Below, one piece after another: positions 32,468 through 45,529 of a stretch of 64,000 nucleotides of DNA; positions within the stretch are counted from its first letter, which is position 1; the number at the start of each line of letters is the position of its first letter. The DNA is from Spinellus fusiger. Taxonomy: Eukaryota; Mucoromycota; Mucoromycetes; Mucorales; Phycomycetaceae. The position numbers and the translations under genes were made by a program. The notes under the pieces are model-generated. The model was not told where the DNA came from. It did not search any database and worked only from the letters and a program-made list of their open reading frames with translations. The stretch lies in assembly GCA_025094145.1 (NCBI GenBank), contig JALLLS010000121.1, forward strand, positions 1 to 64,000. The letters run 5' to 3'.

Positions 32468-33831
32468 TACAGTGTCCGGCAAAAAAATAATAATTTATTT
32501 TATTTTCCAATAGGATTCTTTTTTGGGGCAATACTTATTCCTTGTAATAAAAACATATATTAAACACACAGTAGAGACTTGAAAATTGTATGAAGTATAA
32601 AGAAAGTCAACAGGATATTATATACAAGTTTATTGGGTGGAAGCCCTTAATATTTTGTGTTTCCACCCTTGGCCTCAATGACAGCCCTACATCTCCGATG
32701 CATGCTGGCAATGAGGTTGTTGGTAACCTCCTTGGGGATCTTGTCCCATTCCTGGACCAGGAGAGCCTTCAGATCCTGGAGGGTGCTTTCTGGGGTCATC
32801 CTCTTCAGAGCTGTTCTGTCTAGTTCCTCCCAAAGATGCTCAATTGGGTTCAGGTCAGGGCTTTGAGAGGGCCATCCCTCCATAGCAACAATGCCCTTGT
32901 TTGCCTTTCATTTTCTAGTCTCCTTACTAGTATGGCAACTGGAATTGTCCTCTTGAAGAACATAGCCTACCACTGAATTCAGTGCCAAAAGACAAGCCAG
33001 CTCGGGGCAATAGGCCGTTTCTAAAATACTGGTGTATTTGGCACTATTGATGGATCCCTCCACCACAGCAAGTCTACCAACACCTTCACCAGAAAAGAGA
33101 ACCCCACACCATCAACCCACCACCACCAAACTTCATCATCCGCTTGACATTCCTTGGGAGCAGTCCCTCCTTCTTCCTGTGTACCACCCTGTTGCGATGG
33201 TTGTTGCTTATTAGCTGGTACTTGGACTCATCGGACCAGATGACTGTCTTCCAGTCTTCATCTGTCCAATGAAGGTAAATCCTAGTCCAGGTAAGCCTCA
33301 ACTTCTTGTGTTTAATGATGAGAGAAGGTTTCTTAACAACCCTGAAAGAAGAAAGGCCAATCCTCTTTATCATTTCTCTAAAAGCGCTCATGCACACTTT
33401 GGTGGTCATCTGCTTGCAAAGTTGATCTATTGTCTGAAATGAATCCCTTTCCATCTCGTATACAAACTCTCTCTCGTCCCTCTACTTCAGAATGGACTTG
33501 CGCCCAGAGCTCTTCCCTGCTTTGAAACAGCCAGTTTCCCTGTGCTTCTTCACTATGAGGTTGACAGTGGGTTTACTGACACCAAACATGGCTGCAATCT
33601 CCACTTGGCTGGTGCCATTTTGGGTGGCCTCTTGAACAATGAGTTGACGATTAAAGTTGTTGATATTTTTCTTTCTGTTTTCAAAAGGCTTGGTGGTTTG
33701 TTCAGTGGTGTTAGACATAATAGATGATATAGCGGAAAAAGAAGAAATGAGGAATAAGTAAAAAAATATATTATTTTTTGACCAAAATAGAGGTCGGAAA
33801 ACGAAATAAATTATTATTTTGCCTGACTGTA
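32468..33831 (-). mobile_element. Near-complete but inactive Tc1-like transposon, family B
   Basis: Terminal inverted repeats TACAGTGTCCGGCAAAA and TACAGTCAGGCAAAA bound a 1.36 kb element; the terminal TA on each side is the target. The transposase on the minus strand is whole but broken. The N-terminus starts 'MSNTTEQTTKPFENR' and has the HTH 'SQVEIAAMFGVSKPTV'. A TAG after 'GRKSILK' interrupts it. The first Asp is in 'VIWSDESK', a frameshift follows 'MVWGSLF', the second Asp is in 'QEDNSSCHTSK', and the Glu is in 'SPDLNPIEHLWEEL'. It ends 'EAKGGNTKY'. A stop also lies between the second Asp and the Glu. Recent enough for its ends to be intact. Confidence 0.9.
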
Positions 33832-34281
33832 TTAGTTTGTGAATGGAGGATTGCTTGGTTACCACCAACACCTTCAGTTCCTTGCCAATGTGGCCACCCA
33901 TCTGCCAATCGGGACCACTTTCTCACTTGCACATTCGTTGACCATGAACGCTCCACGTTCTTGTTCTTCCTAGTTCCTGCACCACCACAAGACATTCATC
34001 CAATTGACTATTGTCTAAATCTTCTGCCGCGCACGGTTAAGTCTTTTGTTAAATGGCGAGACCTTTGGCCCAGTTTGTTAATACTGCTGAAAGCCATTGA
34101 TCAAGCCACGTCTACTCGAGACTTTAAGGTAGAGCCATCAGCTGGTAGCTTGCTCATTGAGGCTGCTGATGGGTGTGTTGAGCGGGAACGCCAACGCCGC
34201 CATAGAGTGCAAAGTCTCCTGCAGCAACAGACGCTGTATCCTCACTTCTCCTCCGATCTCTCCTCTACCACCCATTCTTAA
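33832..34281 (+). pseudogene. Non-LTR retrotransposon (LINE) ORF2 C-terminus relic
   Basis: An open frame reads 'AWLPPTPSVPCQCGHPSA' then 'DHFLTC' and ends 'SSTTHS' at TAA 34,279-34,281. The CxCG..(x)..HfltC zinc-knuckle-like pattern at the end of a long polar frame is usual for fungal and animal LINE ORF2 C-termini. The upstream part is missing, cut by the Tc1 insertion at 33,831. A host gene end is a less likely alternative. Confidence 0.55.
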
Positions 34282-34584
34282 CCCGTTTAGCAAAGCCAGA
34301 AGCTGCTAGTGTAGTTGCTGTATTTGTGTCCTCAGGATTGTCCGAGTTGCTCTAAGTATCCCTCGTTGGATTTCGAATCGCCACAGGATGACGGTTATCT
34401 TTTTGGTGTCCTGGTTTCCTTGCTGACTTTATGGCCTTTTGGATGTCTATTCATAATTCTCATTTTACCATCATTTCCACTCATTTTCCATCATTTTTCC
34501 CTCATTGAGGTTTTATATTCTCTTTTCTTTCCGTCTCTTCTCTCTTTGCATTATTTTTTCACTTATGTATTTGAAGTGTTTCAA

Positions 34585-34812
34585 TGTTTATTCTTTTTTT
34601 TTCAAACGATCTCATAGGGTGGCTAAAATGCCCAATGAGCGAATAGCAATCAACACCCATAAATAAAAATACTTTGAACTGTATTAGTTTGTGAGTGTTT
34701 ATATGTTTATTCTTGTTTTTTCAAAAGTTCTCATAGGGTGGCTAACATGCCCAACGCGCGAATAACAACTAACACCCAAAAATAAAAAATACTTTGAACT
34801 GTATTAGTTTGT
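34585..34812 (+). repeat. Tandem ~120-bp LINE 3'-tail units
   Basis: Two adjacent units share 'CTCATAGGGTGGCTAA', 'GCCCAA', 'CGAATA', 'CAACACCC', 'AATACTTTGAACTGTATTAG' and 'TTTGTGA'. A third copy lies at 18.78-18.91 kb. They follow the LINE C-terminal relic and probably form its 3' end. Confidence 0.65.
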
Positions 34813-35029
34813 GAATAAACATTAAACTGGGTCAAACCAAAGACAGTAATTTTAAGTCAAATTTATTTATTGAAACCTTAAAAGGCCTCATAATAAACTT
34901 AAAATACACTATTTTCAGAAAGTATTTCCACAACCTCAGAATAAAATCACACACTTAATATTTTACTTTTTGCACAATTCCGTAAACTTTTTTTGTATTA
35001 AGTATACGAAATTTATCAAAGGGTATTTT

Positions 35030-35285
35030 TACTTGAGCATGTTTCAAATTTCAAAGAAGAGTAACGATAAAATCCCTTGAGATCACTGATAAGAACATCG
35101 ATATATTCTTCAGTGATTCTCATGTTTAACGTCTCTCTTTCTAATATCTTTTCTCTCTTAAGTTTACTCTTCACAACAGAATAAAATTGCTCAATAGGAT
35201 TAAGCTCATGAGAGTATGGTAGAAGGTATACACACCTATAGCCGAGACTTACAATAAGTCTACTAATTTTTTAATAAAAATGTGC
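35030..35285 (-). pseudogene. DDE transposase relic (IS630/Tc1-like, different family)
   Basis: An open minus-strand frame encodes 'VYLLPYSHELNPIEQFYSVV' followed by 'KSKLKREKILERET'. The 'PYS.ELNPIEQF.SvvKSKlkR' pattern holds the catalytic Glu of a Tc1/IS630-type DDE domain but is clearly distinct from the families elsewhere in the window ('NPIEHLW', 'NPIEHVW'). No initiator and no first two Asp residues were found nearby. The frame lacks an ATG at its start. Confidence 0.6.
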
Positions 35286-37773
35286 TTTCTTAAGTGATAA
35301 GGTATACTTTTCTGTTATGAAGTTGTAATCTTTTTGGTAGTCTTAGGTTTTGACTGAGGCTTCTAAAGTAGTTTCAAGTCCAATTAAGTACTGTAGTATA
35401 TGATTTTTTGAAGAAGAAAACATTCTTTAACTACATTCATCAAGATGGGCTCATTGCCCAATTTTTCGATAGCATTTCCCTGTCTATCTTCACAGTAAAT
35501 CTGTAAGATCATTGTGGAAGAAATAATATTTCGAAAATTGTGCGATCTTTTTCTGAGATTGTGCGAATACTTTCTGAAAATAGTGTAATATGGACACTCA
35601 AAGGAAAAGTGGATATTTTGAAAGGTGTACATTTGAATATATGAAAAACTATTAATTCATTCTTGAATCAAGTAAAATAATCCAAAGTTGTTGAAGCCTG
35701 AAACCTATCAAGAAAAATGTTGAAAGAGAATATAAATATTTTATCTGGTTGATTCAATAAGACACCAGCTCAGTAAGACACCACTGAAATAATAATAATA
35801 ATACAAGCTTTAAATATTTATCAACAATTCATTATCACAGTGGCAAATCCTTTCGACTAAAAACACATTTTGACGTCTTTTAGTAGCTCAAAATTTTTTC
35901 TTAAAAGTAAGTCTATTGATGATGAGCTAGTTAAATTATTCTGCTAAACTGTAAATGACTAACAATGCTGACATCTGACTTCGCTATTATTTTTGTGGTA
36001 TTTAGGCGTATTTTTATGTTTAAAATAAACGGTGAGTTTCAATATTGCTCGGTGATAAGTTATATTACTAATCTTTTAACCAATAAAGCAAAAATACTAT
36101 ATAATACTATTGTTTTTCAATGAAAATAGTGACTCACCAGAAAGAAACACCCGTTGGAATTTCAGTGCATGTGCATATTTATGTATCAAATCTATGAATT
36201 TTCATTTCTGTAGTTTTATTGTCTTTCTCGAGAAATTGATAGAGCAATAAGATATAGTAAAGAAAATTCTTGACTAATTATTATACAACTTATCTATAAG
36301 TCCAATCTATAAATTTAAATTACTTTTTTTTTAAGAATATGCATGCTTGTATGTATAGTGACATAATGCTTTTTATGTACAAAATAAATAGATTGTCATC
36401 TTTGATCTTAATATCAAAGGAATCCGGTCAGTTAACGTGTGGTTATACTCTGCCCTTTATTCATTCAATTGTACATCTCTGACAGATTTAGTAACCTTCT
36501 TCCTTTGGTTGTTCTGCGACACAAATGATGAACATCCATTTCTGGAGATAGTCTTACGACAAGATGTTCACAAATATTCTAGATCATAATACTTTTTATG
36601 AGCTATAATTTTAATTATCCAGTAAGATTATAATTAATAAGCCACACTTGACAGATATATGTCGTCTTTGATCTTAGTATCAAAGGAATCCAGTCAGTTA
36701 AACGTGTAGTAGAACTCTGATCTTTATTTATTATTTATACTATTTCTCAACGCCACTTCTACCAACTTATGATATAATAATTACATCTTAGAGATATACT
36801 ATCTTTTAGCTTGACTTCGACTGTTCACCTTTTTATTACCAGTTGGCTTCTTTACTAAAGATGACACTCTCCTTTCATGGATAGTAACATCACAACATAT
36901 ATGATGAATTTCATATTGAATATTTATTATCTATATTATTCAGATCTTTTTCTTTCTTTTGCTAGACAATATAAGTTGAAGAAACAACGAGCTTACCTAT
37001 AGCAAAACTGTAGCAAAAGCACAAGAAAAATCTGTAGTATCATATAATCGAGAATCCTCTTCGATTGAAATCCGATTTTAAATATGATATTATTCTAATA
37101 CAGTTAACTACTGTTTGACTTGCATGATATGTGTAAAAATAAAAATAAAAGCGGCTTTATAAGATCTTATTTACTAAAGCATTTAAATATAGAATGGACG
37201 CGTAACGGTACTACCTAATAAATTTCATATTTTGGTGATACGCTTTAAGCTTTAGAATATTTGCATTTATGGTATCTCAACAGTTTGAGATGTATTTAGT
37301 GCACAAGTAAGATGACTTTTATGAATAATTTTACATATAAAAATAAAATATACATTCATACATAAATCTAATCATAGAAAAATATTCTAAATAATAGTGG
37401 AGAACACTATATCTACTTCATTAAGTAACTTACAATAAAGCAATTCAATGACCCTCTGTCTTTTAAGCGGCATTATTTTCATACGAGGATTTATGTAATA
37501 TTCATAGGAATTACGTGTCAGCCTATTCAATAAAAAATACAAAAAAATTAACATTCATAAGAATTCTCTTCTCTTTAACTTTTTATAGTCTTTGATTGGC
37601 TAATTTACTTTTATCAATGTAAAGGATAAATTTAAGTAATTCTGTAATATTGAGCAAAGGTGATTTTAGAATAGAATGTAAGTATTTGTTCGGGGCTACT
37701 GACACGAGGGTAACACGAATGTGAGCGGTTTGAGGAATTCAATGCAATGCTCGGTAGGAGAGGGGCTTAAATA
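35286..37773. other. AT-rich gene desert
   Basis: No gene was recognised. Two imperfect direct repeats (about 36,395-36,465 and 36,660-36,730) share 'TCTTTGATCTTA', 'TATCAAAGGAATCC' and 'GTCAGTTAA'; they may be fragments of one LTR. Confidence 0.45.
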
Positions 37774-39007
37774 CACACCCAAAGATTTTTCTGGCTTTTA
37801 GGCGGTGATATCCCCTTTCTTTTACGTCTAAAAAATTCTTGCCCTTTTATGGATATATGTTTAAAATCAAAGGTTTGCAAGTATCTAAATAATTATTTCC
37901 TTCTATGGATACCTCACTATCAAATTGCATTATCAATAGAATATATTGTTTATGAATAATATTATAGCTAATACTATATTATGACTGCAGTTACTGCCTT
38001 AGTGCATTCCCTCATAGCAATAGAATCTATACCCTAAAGGCCTTGTGCTTTATCCTTGGGAGATAGATAACTATGCTCAGGAGTATACCCTAGACAGTAT
38101 AAATAATATACAAGACCACCTGAGACTGACTTGAAAGGGGTCTTTAATTGCCTAATAACAATACAATGAGTGTGTTGTACATTAGAATAAGCCATAGCCT
38201 AGATGAAGACACTGCTTACCTTTTCATCACTAGAATAGTCTTTGGTAGTGTCTATCACTTCCTTCTATTGTTTCTCTTTGTTAATAATGGCACAATACCT
38301 TGCTCAGTTATGCTCATCTTGATGAGTACTTGAGTGTTAAGTTATATGTGCAGTGTGGAAAATAACAAAAGGAGGGGAATATCAAAACAAATAATAACTT
38401 TTCTTTCTCTATTCTAGTGAAGTATACACTAGCCTCCACTTATAAAATTCACAAGTTAAAATTCACAATTCAAACAATTCACACAATTCACACCCTACTT
38501 GCCTTGAGCCTAAAGCCTAGTATTAGAAACAATACTTTGTAATCATTAAGCACCACTGTTAATACCAGTTACAATAACATAGTTGTTAAAGTGATTATGA
38601 ATATTGAGTCAATGAATGTCTATAATGCTCTTAACACAAGTGAGTTTGGTTCTATTTTATGGAAAATGACCACTAGAGTTAACTCTATAGGTTCTGTAAT
38701 ACATCTTTCTTAAGCAGTGTTATACTGCAAATACTGTGGGCTTAAGAATAACACGTTATGTTAAACAATAAATGCAGTGACTGAGTTGTAATATTGAGGT
38801 GATTCTTGTTCTATTTCTTGTCTTTACAGCCAATTCTATACTTTCTAATTGCAAAGTCAATAGCCATTGCTAAAACAGACAAGTAGAGTTTGAAATGGCT
38901 CATTTACACAGCGAAAAGGCTTTTTCAAACACATTAACCAATCATAAGAATATTGAGATTTTATTCTCAAGATATTTCCTTATATATCCCAAAAATATTT
39001 GGGTGTG
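37774..39007 (+). mobile_element. TA-flanked non-autonomous DNA element, copy 2
   Basis: The left end is CACACCCAAAGATTTTT and the right end AAAATATTTGGGTGTG; TA lies at 37,772-37,773 and 39,008-39,009. The interior follows copy 1 from 'AAATCAAAGGTTTGCAAGTA' to the right end at high identity by eye. The left end matches the end of copy 3 ('CTTTGGGTGTG') better than copy 1. No transposase. Confidence 0.75.
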
Positions 39008-39059
39008 TAGAGTATGAATACAGTAAGAATAAAGATACTTAGGGAGATTTTAAATTCCA

Positions 39060-39500
39060 GACCATTATTTCACTTTTGAAAATATATTAGTTTTCATTTA
39101 TTGCCTTTCCACTATAATGCCTACTTTATCTCACAACGCTCAACAAGTCAAAAGACTTCTTTGGAGAAAATAAGAAAAGTATTAGTGGATGTACCTTTTA
39201 TCTCATTGTTCATGAGGCTACTGCTAGTGATACCCTTCAGATTGCCATAAGAGCAAAATTTTTAAGAAATAGAAGGTAGATAAGAGCATTGTCGCTATGG
39301 AGGGGTAGCTCACTCAAAGTCCTGATTTGAATCCTATAGAGCACCTATAAGACAATATTGACACAGATATTCATAAGAGAATGGTATCTAAAAGTAGTTT
39401 CTAAGATCTGAAGGCTGTCTTGTTAGAAGAATGGGAAAATATTCCCAAAAAACCACATAAAACCTCATTTCTAGCATGTGTCGGAGATGTCAGGGGTAAA
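39060..39500 (+). pseudogene. Tc1-like relic, family B-related, 3' half
   Basis: The translation reads 'SPDLNPIEHL', then stops, then 'LKAVLLEEWENIPKK', matching the C-terminal part of the family B transposase at 32.6 kb. Several stops are present. It lies directly next to element copy 2. Confidence 0.7.
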
Positions 39501-42197
39501 AACATTCAAAAGTGATAGTCTTATCCAATAAACTTGTGTTTATTATTCTATTGACCTTTTCTTGTGTATCTCATCCAATTTTGAAATCTCCAGAGGTAAA
39601 TTTTTTTTTATTAAAACAGTTGCCTTTTTATATCCAGCTTATTATAAAGTATACATCACTGGAAAGTCATAAAGAGATGATTTATTCAACATTATTCTAT
39701 CAGAAATGCAAATATTCTTCTATAGAAATTAACAAATCAAAATACACATTCAAATGAAAGAGATACCATGACCAGGAACCAATGTCTTTGAACACATATA
39801 CATTCTTTGACTATAGCTTAAGCTATTCTGTGGATTAAAGACGGCTTTTTTTCTTTCTCTAAAGATACAAACATAAGAAATAAAGGGAAAGAACAATGTA
39901 AGTCAAATAAGCCAAATATCTCATAAAGAGAAATATCTCCTACGAAGAGAAAGTCAAAGAATTAAAGTAGATGGAGCTTATAATATAGATCGTCCATAAA
40001 TATGAACATTCGTTAAAAACCACTATTCATTCTTCTACTATCATCACTATACTGTGATAACATAAACAAGGTTATTCAATTATTGAGAAAGGAAACAAAT
40101 TTACAGCGTCATTTATGTTTATTAAGCCAGTGTCCTTTTATTAAGCCAATGATGACATCATTTTAGGATTTAGTTAAGAAATATTAAAATCTACAGATGA
40201 TCTTTATTGTGTGTGGTAAAGTGATAGACAGTCTTCGTAGTTGATTCTGCCTATAATCGCCCACCAATAATGTTGGAGCACTATATATTTTGGCTGTTTT
40301 CTATTAAGAGAATAGACATAAAGATCAGCATACAAAATACTAAAGAGTTTGAATATAAATATTCTTTATTCATAAAATAGAATAACACACTCTAATTTAT
40401 TGATTAATTTATCTGAGGCTTCTATTCAAGGAAATTGTGGTTGTAACCAGAACAAAGTAAAGAATTGTAAAAAGCTCATCGGGACTTGAGTTGGCTGATG
40501 ATTCCCTGGGTGTGTATTCTTATAATATCTCAGTCAGGAAAAGAGGTCATTTCAATACTTTGTAACACTATACTGTGTGCTGCATATGATCAGAATCCAT
40601 AAAATACCCTCTAAATATAGTACAGAAGAAAGGAAAGAAAGAAAAAAAGACAGATGAATAGGACTGTCTGGATGTAACCCCTCTTTCTCCCACCCCCAAG
40701 TTAATTTTCAGGTTAATTGTCTATCACATCTCCTTTGCATTGCGCAGTTGGAATAATTAGCCATACAAAAAAATAAGTTACCTATTATTTCTTCTTTTTA
40801 CTTAGCTGTGGCTGGGCTAATAAAAGAAGAATACAGCCTTACTTTTTAGGCTCTCGTCTAAAGAAAGACCAAAGATCAAAAAGTGGATTAGGTGACGTTG
40901 TTCGCCGATCAAATGCTTCTGTCTATAGAACCTCATTTGATGAGAACATACCTCTGTTATGCTTATTCTTGATCATTGAGGCTATAGTGAATTTACCTTT
41001 CAATATCCTCACATGCTGCAAATGATATCAAAACAAATAAAAGTATTCTATTTTTAATTCCATGCATTTGTTTTATTCAAAGGACACTGGTGAAAAGGAG
41101 GGTAGGCTCATTCTGTCCATTTCTTCCAGGAGAGCCCTATAATGATGAACAAGAAAGGTATATAGCAAATCCTTATGTTGCTGTATAAGCCCATGCTTAC
41201 ACAAGGGCATTGTATTATTGGATAAGATGTGTTGCTTTAATAGCACTCTCTGCCGCATTCTGTTTTTGTCTTATCAATTCATTCATGCTACACTCATGCA
41301 CTATAAGCTTGTTATCAGATGTTCTATTGTACATTGTATGTTTCTATCTGAAATTGGGTTTGTCTCTTTGTGAATCATTCCTACCTGAGTTGAACCTTCT
41401 AGCGATCTCACTTATTTTACTGAGTCTGTTTAATTCATACTAATCAATATCAGATATTTCCAAATATAAGCTTTAACCAGGAGCTATGTATCGAACATAA
41501 ATGTTTCAAAGTGAGTTATGTTGCACAGAAAGAGGGTTGTATTCTGGATCATTGCTGTTTCCACGCTACATTTTAGTCCTGGCCATTGGTCTAACTGTAG
41601 GGATCAATGGTGAACGCCCAATCATCTCAATATAAACATGGGCCAATTTAGATACCTACGTGCACTTCAGTAATATAAAATACAATACAATACAATACAA
41701 TACAATACAATACAATGGACTGAGCCACGGTCATCTTACTGTCTAGAAAAGTGTGAAAATTGGACTCTTATGTCGTTGATTGAGATGTTTTTACTTCAAA
41801 AACCCCAGTCACCTGCAAAATGAGCATCATCACTTTACCTAATTTAAACAAGAAAATCCAGACCATGCTTATCTATTGACACTCCCAAAAGTGTATATAT
41901 TTGATTGGACAGTGTTAACCAATTCTAGACTGTTTATTCTAATCTCCACAGATTATTAAATTAGAGACATCAAACCCAGTTCATAGAAATCCTATATCTT
42001 CAACTTACTTTTAGAGACAAAGCTGTTTTCTTTCTTATTGTCTTATCCACTTTCCACAGGACACCTCCAAGGCAACCAACTTAAAAACAACCACATCCTT
42101 CCTGTCACTGCTGATTCTGTTCATTTACTACAACACATAAAGCAACACTAAATAAAATCCCACACAACAACTCAACCTACATCTTCACAGCATAGAT
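39501..42197. other. AT-rich gene-free region
   Basis: No secure gene in 2.7 kb. Bases 41,073-41,450 on the minus strand hold protein-like but frame-broken stretches ('NELIRQKQNAAESAIKATH', 'LVHHYRALLEEMDRM') that could be an old coding relic. An AATAC pentanucleotide tandem lies at 41,678-41,716. Confidence 0.45.
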
Positions 42198-43997
42198 ATG
42201 TACAAACAAGAAGACCTTTTCGATGATCAGGATACCCTGAGTGTCAATTCTTCTGACTCTTACGAAGATACATTCACCACCAACAAACGAAAATCCACAA
42301 CAAGATCAACGACTCGGTCAGGCGTTAAGAAGACTATTAACAAAAAGGGTAGGTAACACCATCCACCGGGCGTTATCCTATAGTATTTTGTTTTCTAATT
42401 TCACCATTACTAATGCTATTCTTTCTTTAGATGTTTCCACGTCAGCAATAAAGCGAGAAAATGACGGTCTTAGTAGCACCAATAGTAGCAGTCGTAAGCA
42501 TATACTTTTCCATTGAATTCCAGCGCACATGAATATCTATATGAATATCCACACACACACACAAACACACATACTCATTCAGCTTATCAAACCTTCTTTA
42601 GCCATTTTCAAAAAAGCAGGACGTAAACCATTGGAGAAAGCTCCATTTTCGGTAATTTTTATTTCTTGTGTTTTTTACTCTACATTCTAGATAAGGCATG
42701 TAGTGTGTCAAAGCTACTCTCTAGTGCCTGCCTATTCCAATGTCTATTATTATTATTACTCTTATTATTATTATTCCAATGTCTATTATTATTATTACTT
42801 TTAGTACTCTTATTAATTATACAAAATAAGAATTCAACAGACCAATAGAAATCTAATCTTACTCATCTTTCTTATTAGCATTTACCCAATGATCCCAAGT
42901 TAAAGAGAAAGGCACAGAACCGTGCTGCCCAGCGTGCCTTTAGAGAAAGAAAAGAACGATTTGTTTCTGAACTACAAGAACAAATCGACTTGCTCGAAAA
43001 AGAAAAGGCAGAGAATAAAGAGCAGTGGATGAAGGAAAATGCCCAGTTAAAAGAGGAACTAAAGCAGCTTAGAGAGGAAAACACAACCCTCAAGGAATCG
43101 CCATTTGCATTTGAATTCCCGACTTCTCTTGACCATTTACCCATCATTGATTCTTTGAAGGACATAGCCTCTTTCCCAGATACAAATGCAAACATAGACA
43201 TAAGCTCAGCAAGCCCAACAAGCACACGAAGCACACGAAGCACAAGTGATGATTCTATCAATGTCAAGCCAGAATATGAGACAGATAGCACCCACTACAG
43301 CCTCAGTTCTCCCAACTTCCAGCACTACAGTGAAGAGTTGCTCAGTAGTAGTTGCAGTGAAGAACCATCACCCCAGACCAAAATACTGTCACGAGAAGAA
43401 GAGGCACATTCACCAGAAGCCATGAACCCTCATCTCTACTATGCCACTACAAACTACCAATTTGATCTACCTTCCTTGGAACAACCGTCTTTTAACGATG
43501 GCATTTACAATAATTCTTATGGCACAAGCAGTCTCTTCCATGGCAAAGATGATTTTGTATTCCAGGATTATCGTGTGCCTTTGAACGATGACTTTCTTAT
43601 TCACGGAGATGCCCTTCCACCCTTGTTTGGATCTGATCATTTCGATCTTTCTGCTTCTGCACCCTATTGTCCTAGCCTGGACGCTACATCTGATTTTTCA
43701 TTATTGGAATCGACCAGATTACAAAACATGGGTAACAAAGTCAATCCCCAGCGGGTGATAGAGTCTCTATTAATGGCAAGGAGTCAAAGTAATGTCTATG
43801 GCATTGATAAAGAACCTCTGCCCATGGATTCCATTGATATTGATAAACTCTGTGAAGATCTCAAAGCAAAAGCAACCTGCAAAGGGTACTGTCCACTGGC
43901 TGACAAATTGCCTGATGAGATTATTGAATATTCTGAGAAATTCCTTAAGCTCCAATCTCAGTCCCAGTCCCAGTCTCAGTCAGCCACTTTCCATTAA
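42198..43997 (+). CDS. AP-1-like bZIP transcription factor (Yap1/Pap1 type)
   Basis: Four exons. A Ser/Thr/Lys-rich N-terminus leads to the bZIP: 'KAQNRAAQRAFRERKERF' (fungal AP-1 signature NxxAQxxFR) and a leucine zipper through 'LKQLREENTTL'. A long acidic, Ser-rich middle follows. Near the C-terminus 'LCEDLKAKATCKGYCPLADK' has three closely placed Cys, as in the C-terminal cysteine-rich domain that senses peroxide in Yap1/Pap1 and overlaps their Crm1-dependent export signal. Oxidative-stress control is therefore inferred. The protein ends in a Ser-Gln repeat. The introns lie before the bZIP; the main exon starts at about 42,880. Confidence 0.9.
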
Positions 43998-44599
43998 AAA
44001 ACTACATAGCATAATATCCCCTCTATTACACTTACTTGCACTTACTATTTCGTTCATTTACATCTATTTCTGTCCTACACAATCCATTTGGAGTCTATCC
44101 TACTTATTTCAATAAAAGAGCTCAATGTGAATCTATTATTTATTTTATTATTAGTGTTATTATTAATATAATAATTAATAACATTATTATTATTATTATT
44201 ATAAAAGGTGTATGAAAAATACTATTAAGTAAAAGAACAGGTTATTACAGAATCCTAGTCTTTATCATTTTCATTTTCAAGAGAATAATAATGACCCTTA
44301 TAGTAAAAATAATAACACTAACAATAATAGTAACATTGGTCGATGGAGAGAAAAAAAAAGATAATAAAATAGCAGGTCCTTTCCAAAAGTATCAGAAAGA
44401 TGTATGAACCTGAAAGATTGCAAACACTATAGTCCCATGCAACAAATGAGTAGATGGCAAACCAGTTTTTATTTTTTATTCTTCAAATATAAAACAGAGG
44501 TCTTTTTCTTTTCTTTTACAATTTATTCAAAAGATGACCTCAAGCAATAGAAATAAGCAGACTATTATCCAAAGACATGAAGAGAGTCCCGCCAAAAGA
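43998..44599. other. Intergenic, AT-rich
   Basis: ATT microsatellite at 44,147-44,203. Otherwise nothing recognisable. Confidence 0.45.
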
Positions 44600-45280
44600 A
44601 GAGAGCATGCTATATTTATTAGAAGCCAAATCATAGGACAATAGAAAAGACAAGTTAATTATCAAGAGATTGCTTACGATTTTGACATCCCAAAGAGCAC
44701 AGTGGGCAGGATTGTTCTATTGTATAAAAACAAGGGCACAATTCAACTCAAAATGCATATAGGAAGACCTGAGGAGGTGTCATCTGCTTCAAAGCTGGCT
44801 ATCATTTTGTCTATTAGCAGAAACCCTATACGGACAATTGTATATCATTTGAAAAAATATGAATGATGCAGGTGTGAATATTTGTCATAGGACATTTCTG
44901 AAAATATATAAATAAACTCGGGTTTTTTTTCATGCTCCATCAATAAAACCTGGTATGACACCTGCTCACAAGCAAAGACAATTGGAAAGGTGTAAAAATA
45001 ATGATGCTTAGCCAGTGAAGAACGTCATACACAACAAACATACAAGTATGGCATGGGTTCAGTCATAGTTGGGGGTTGCTTTTGGTGTTAGGGTGTAGGA
45101 CTTCTTGTACTCTTGGAGGGATCAGTTGATCAAGACAAGTATATCAATGTACTTGCCAAATACTTTCTTCCCTGGTTCCAAAAAATTACAAGAGAACCTC
45201 AAGAAGACCATGCTCTTCTAAGAAGACAGTGCTCCTTGCTACAGAAGCATATACACTCACACCCAATTGAGTTGAGTAAT
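44600..45280 (+). pseudogene. Tc1-like relic with HTH region, heavily decayed
   Basis: Across frames one reads 'TVGRIVLLYKNKGTIQLK', a 'GRPEEVSS' linker (the GRPR-like motif of Tc1 transposases), 'NDAGVNICHRTFLK' and 'TPAHKQRQLERCK'. Many stops and shifts. The second half merges into decayed sequence near 45.28 kb. Confidence 0.65.
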
Positions 45281-45529
45281 TACCACAAACTTAATAAAAG
45301 AATACTCTTTTTCTTTCTAAATATTATTAAACCAATACAACATATCAGCTGAATAGTCAGAAACTCACATGTGTGGAGAATAGGATAAGACAAAAGATAG
45401 AAGAAATATATTGAACATCTACTACCTATTGAAGGCTGGATTAAAGTTGAATGTGATGATGTGTAGTTGGGATGAAAACGCTTATAGTTCAAGATAGTAT
45501 TAGGAATATCAAAGAGTGTGTATCATTAA

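Noticed and set aside
40506..40520. 'GGGTGTGTA' resembling the end of the TA-flanked element
   Set aside because: Adjacent bases do not match the terminal repeat beyond nine positions, and there is no element interior nearby.
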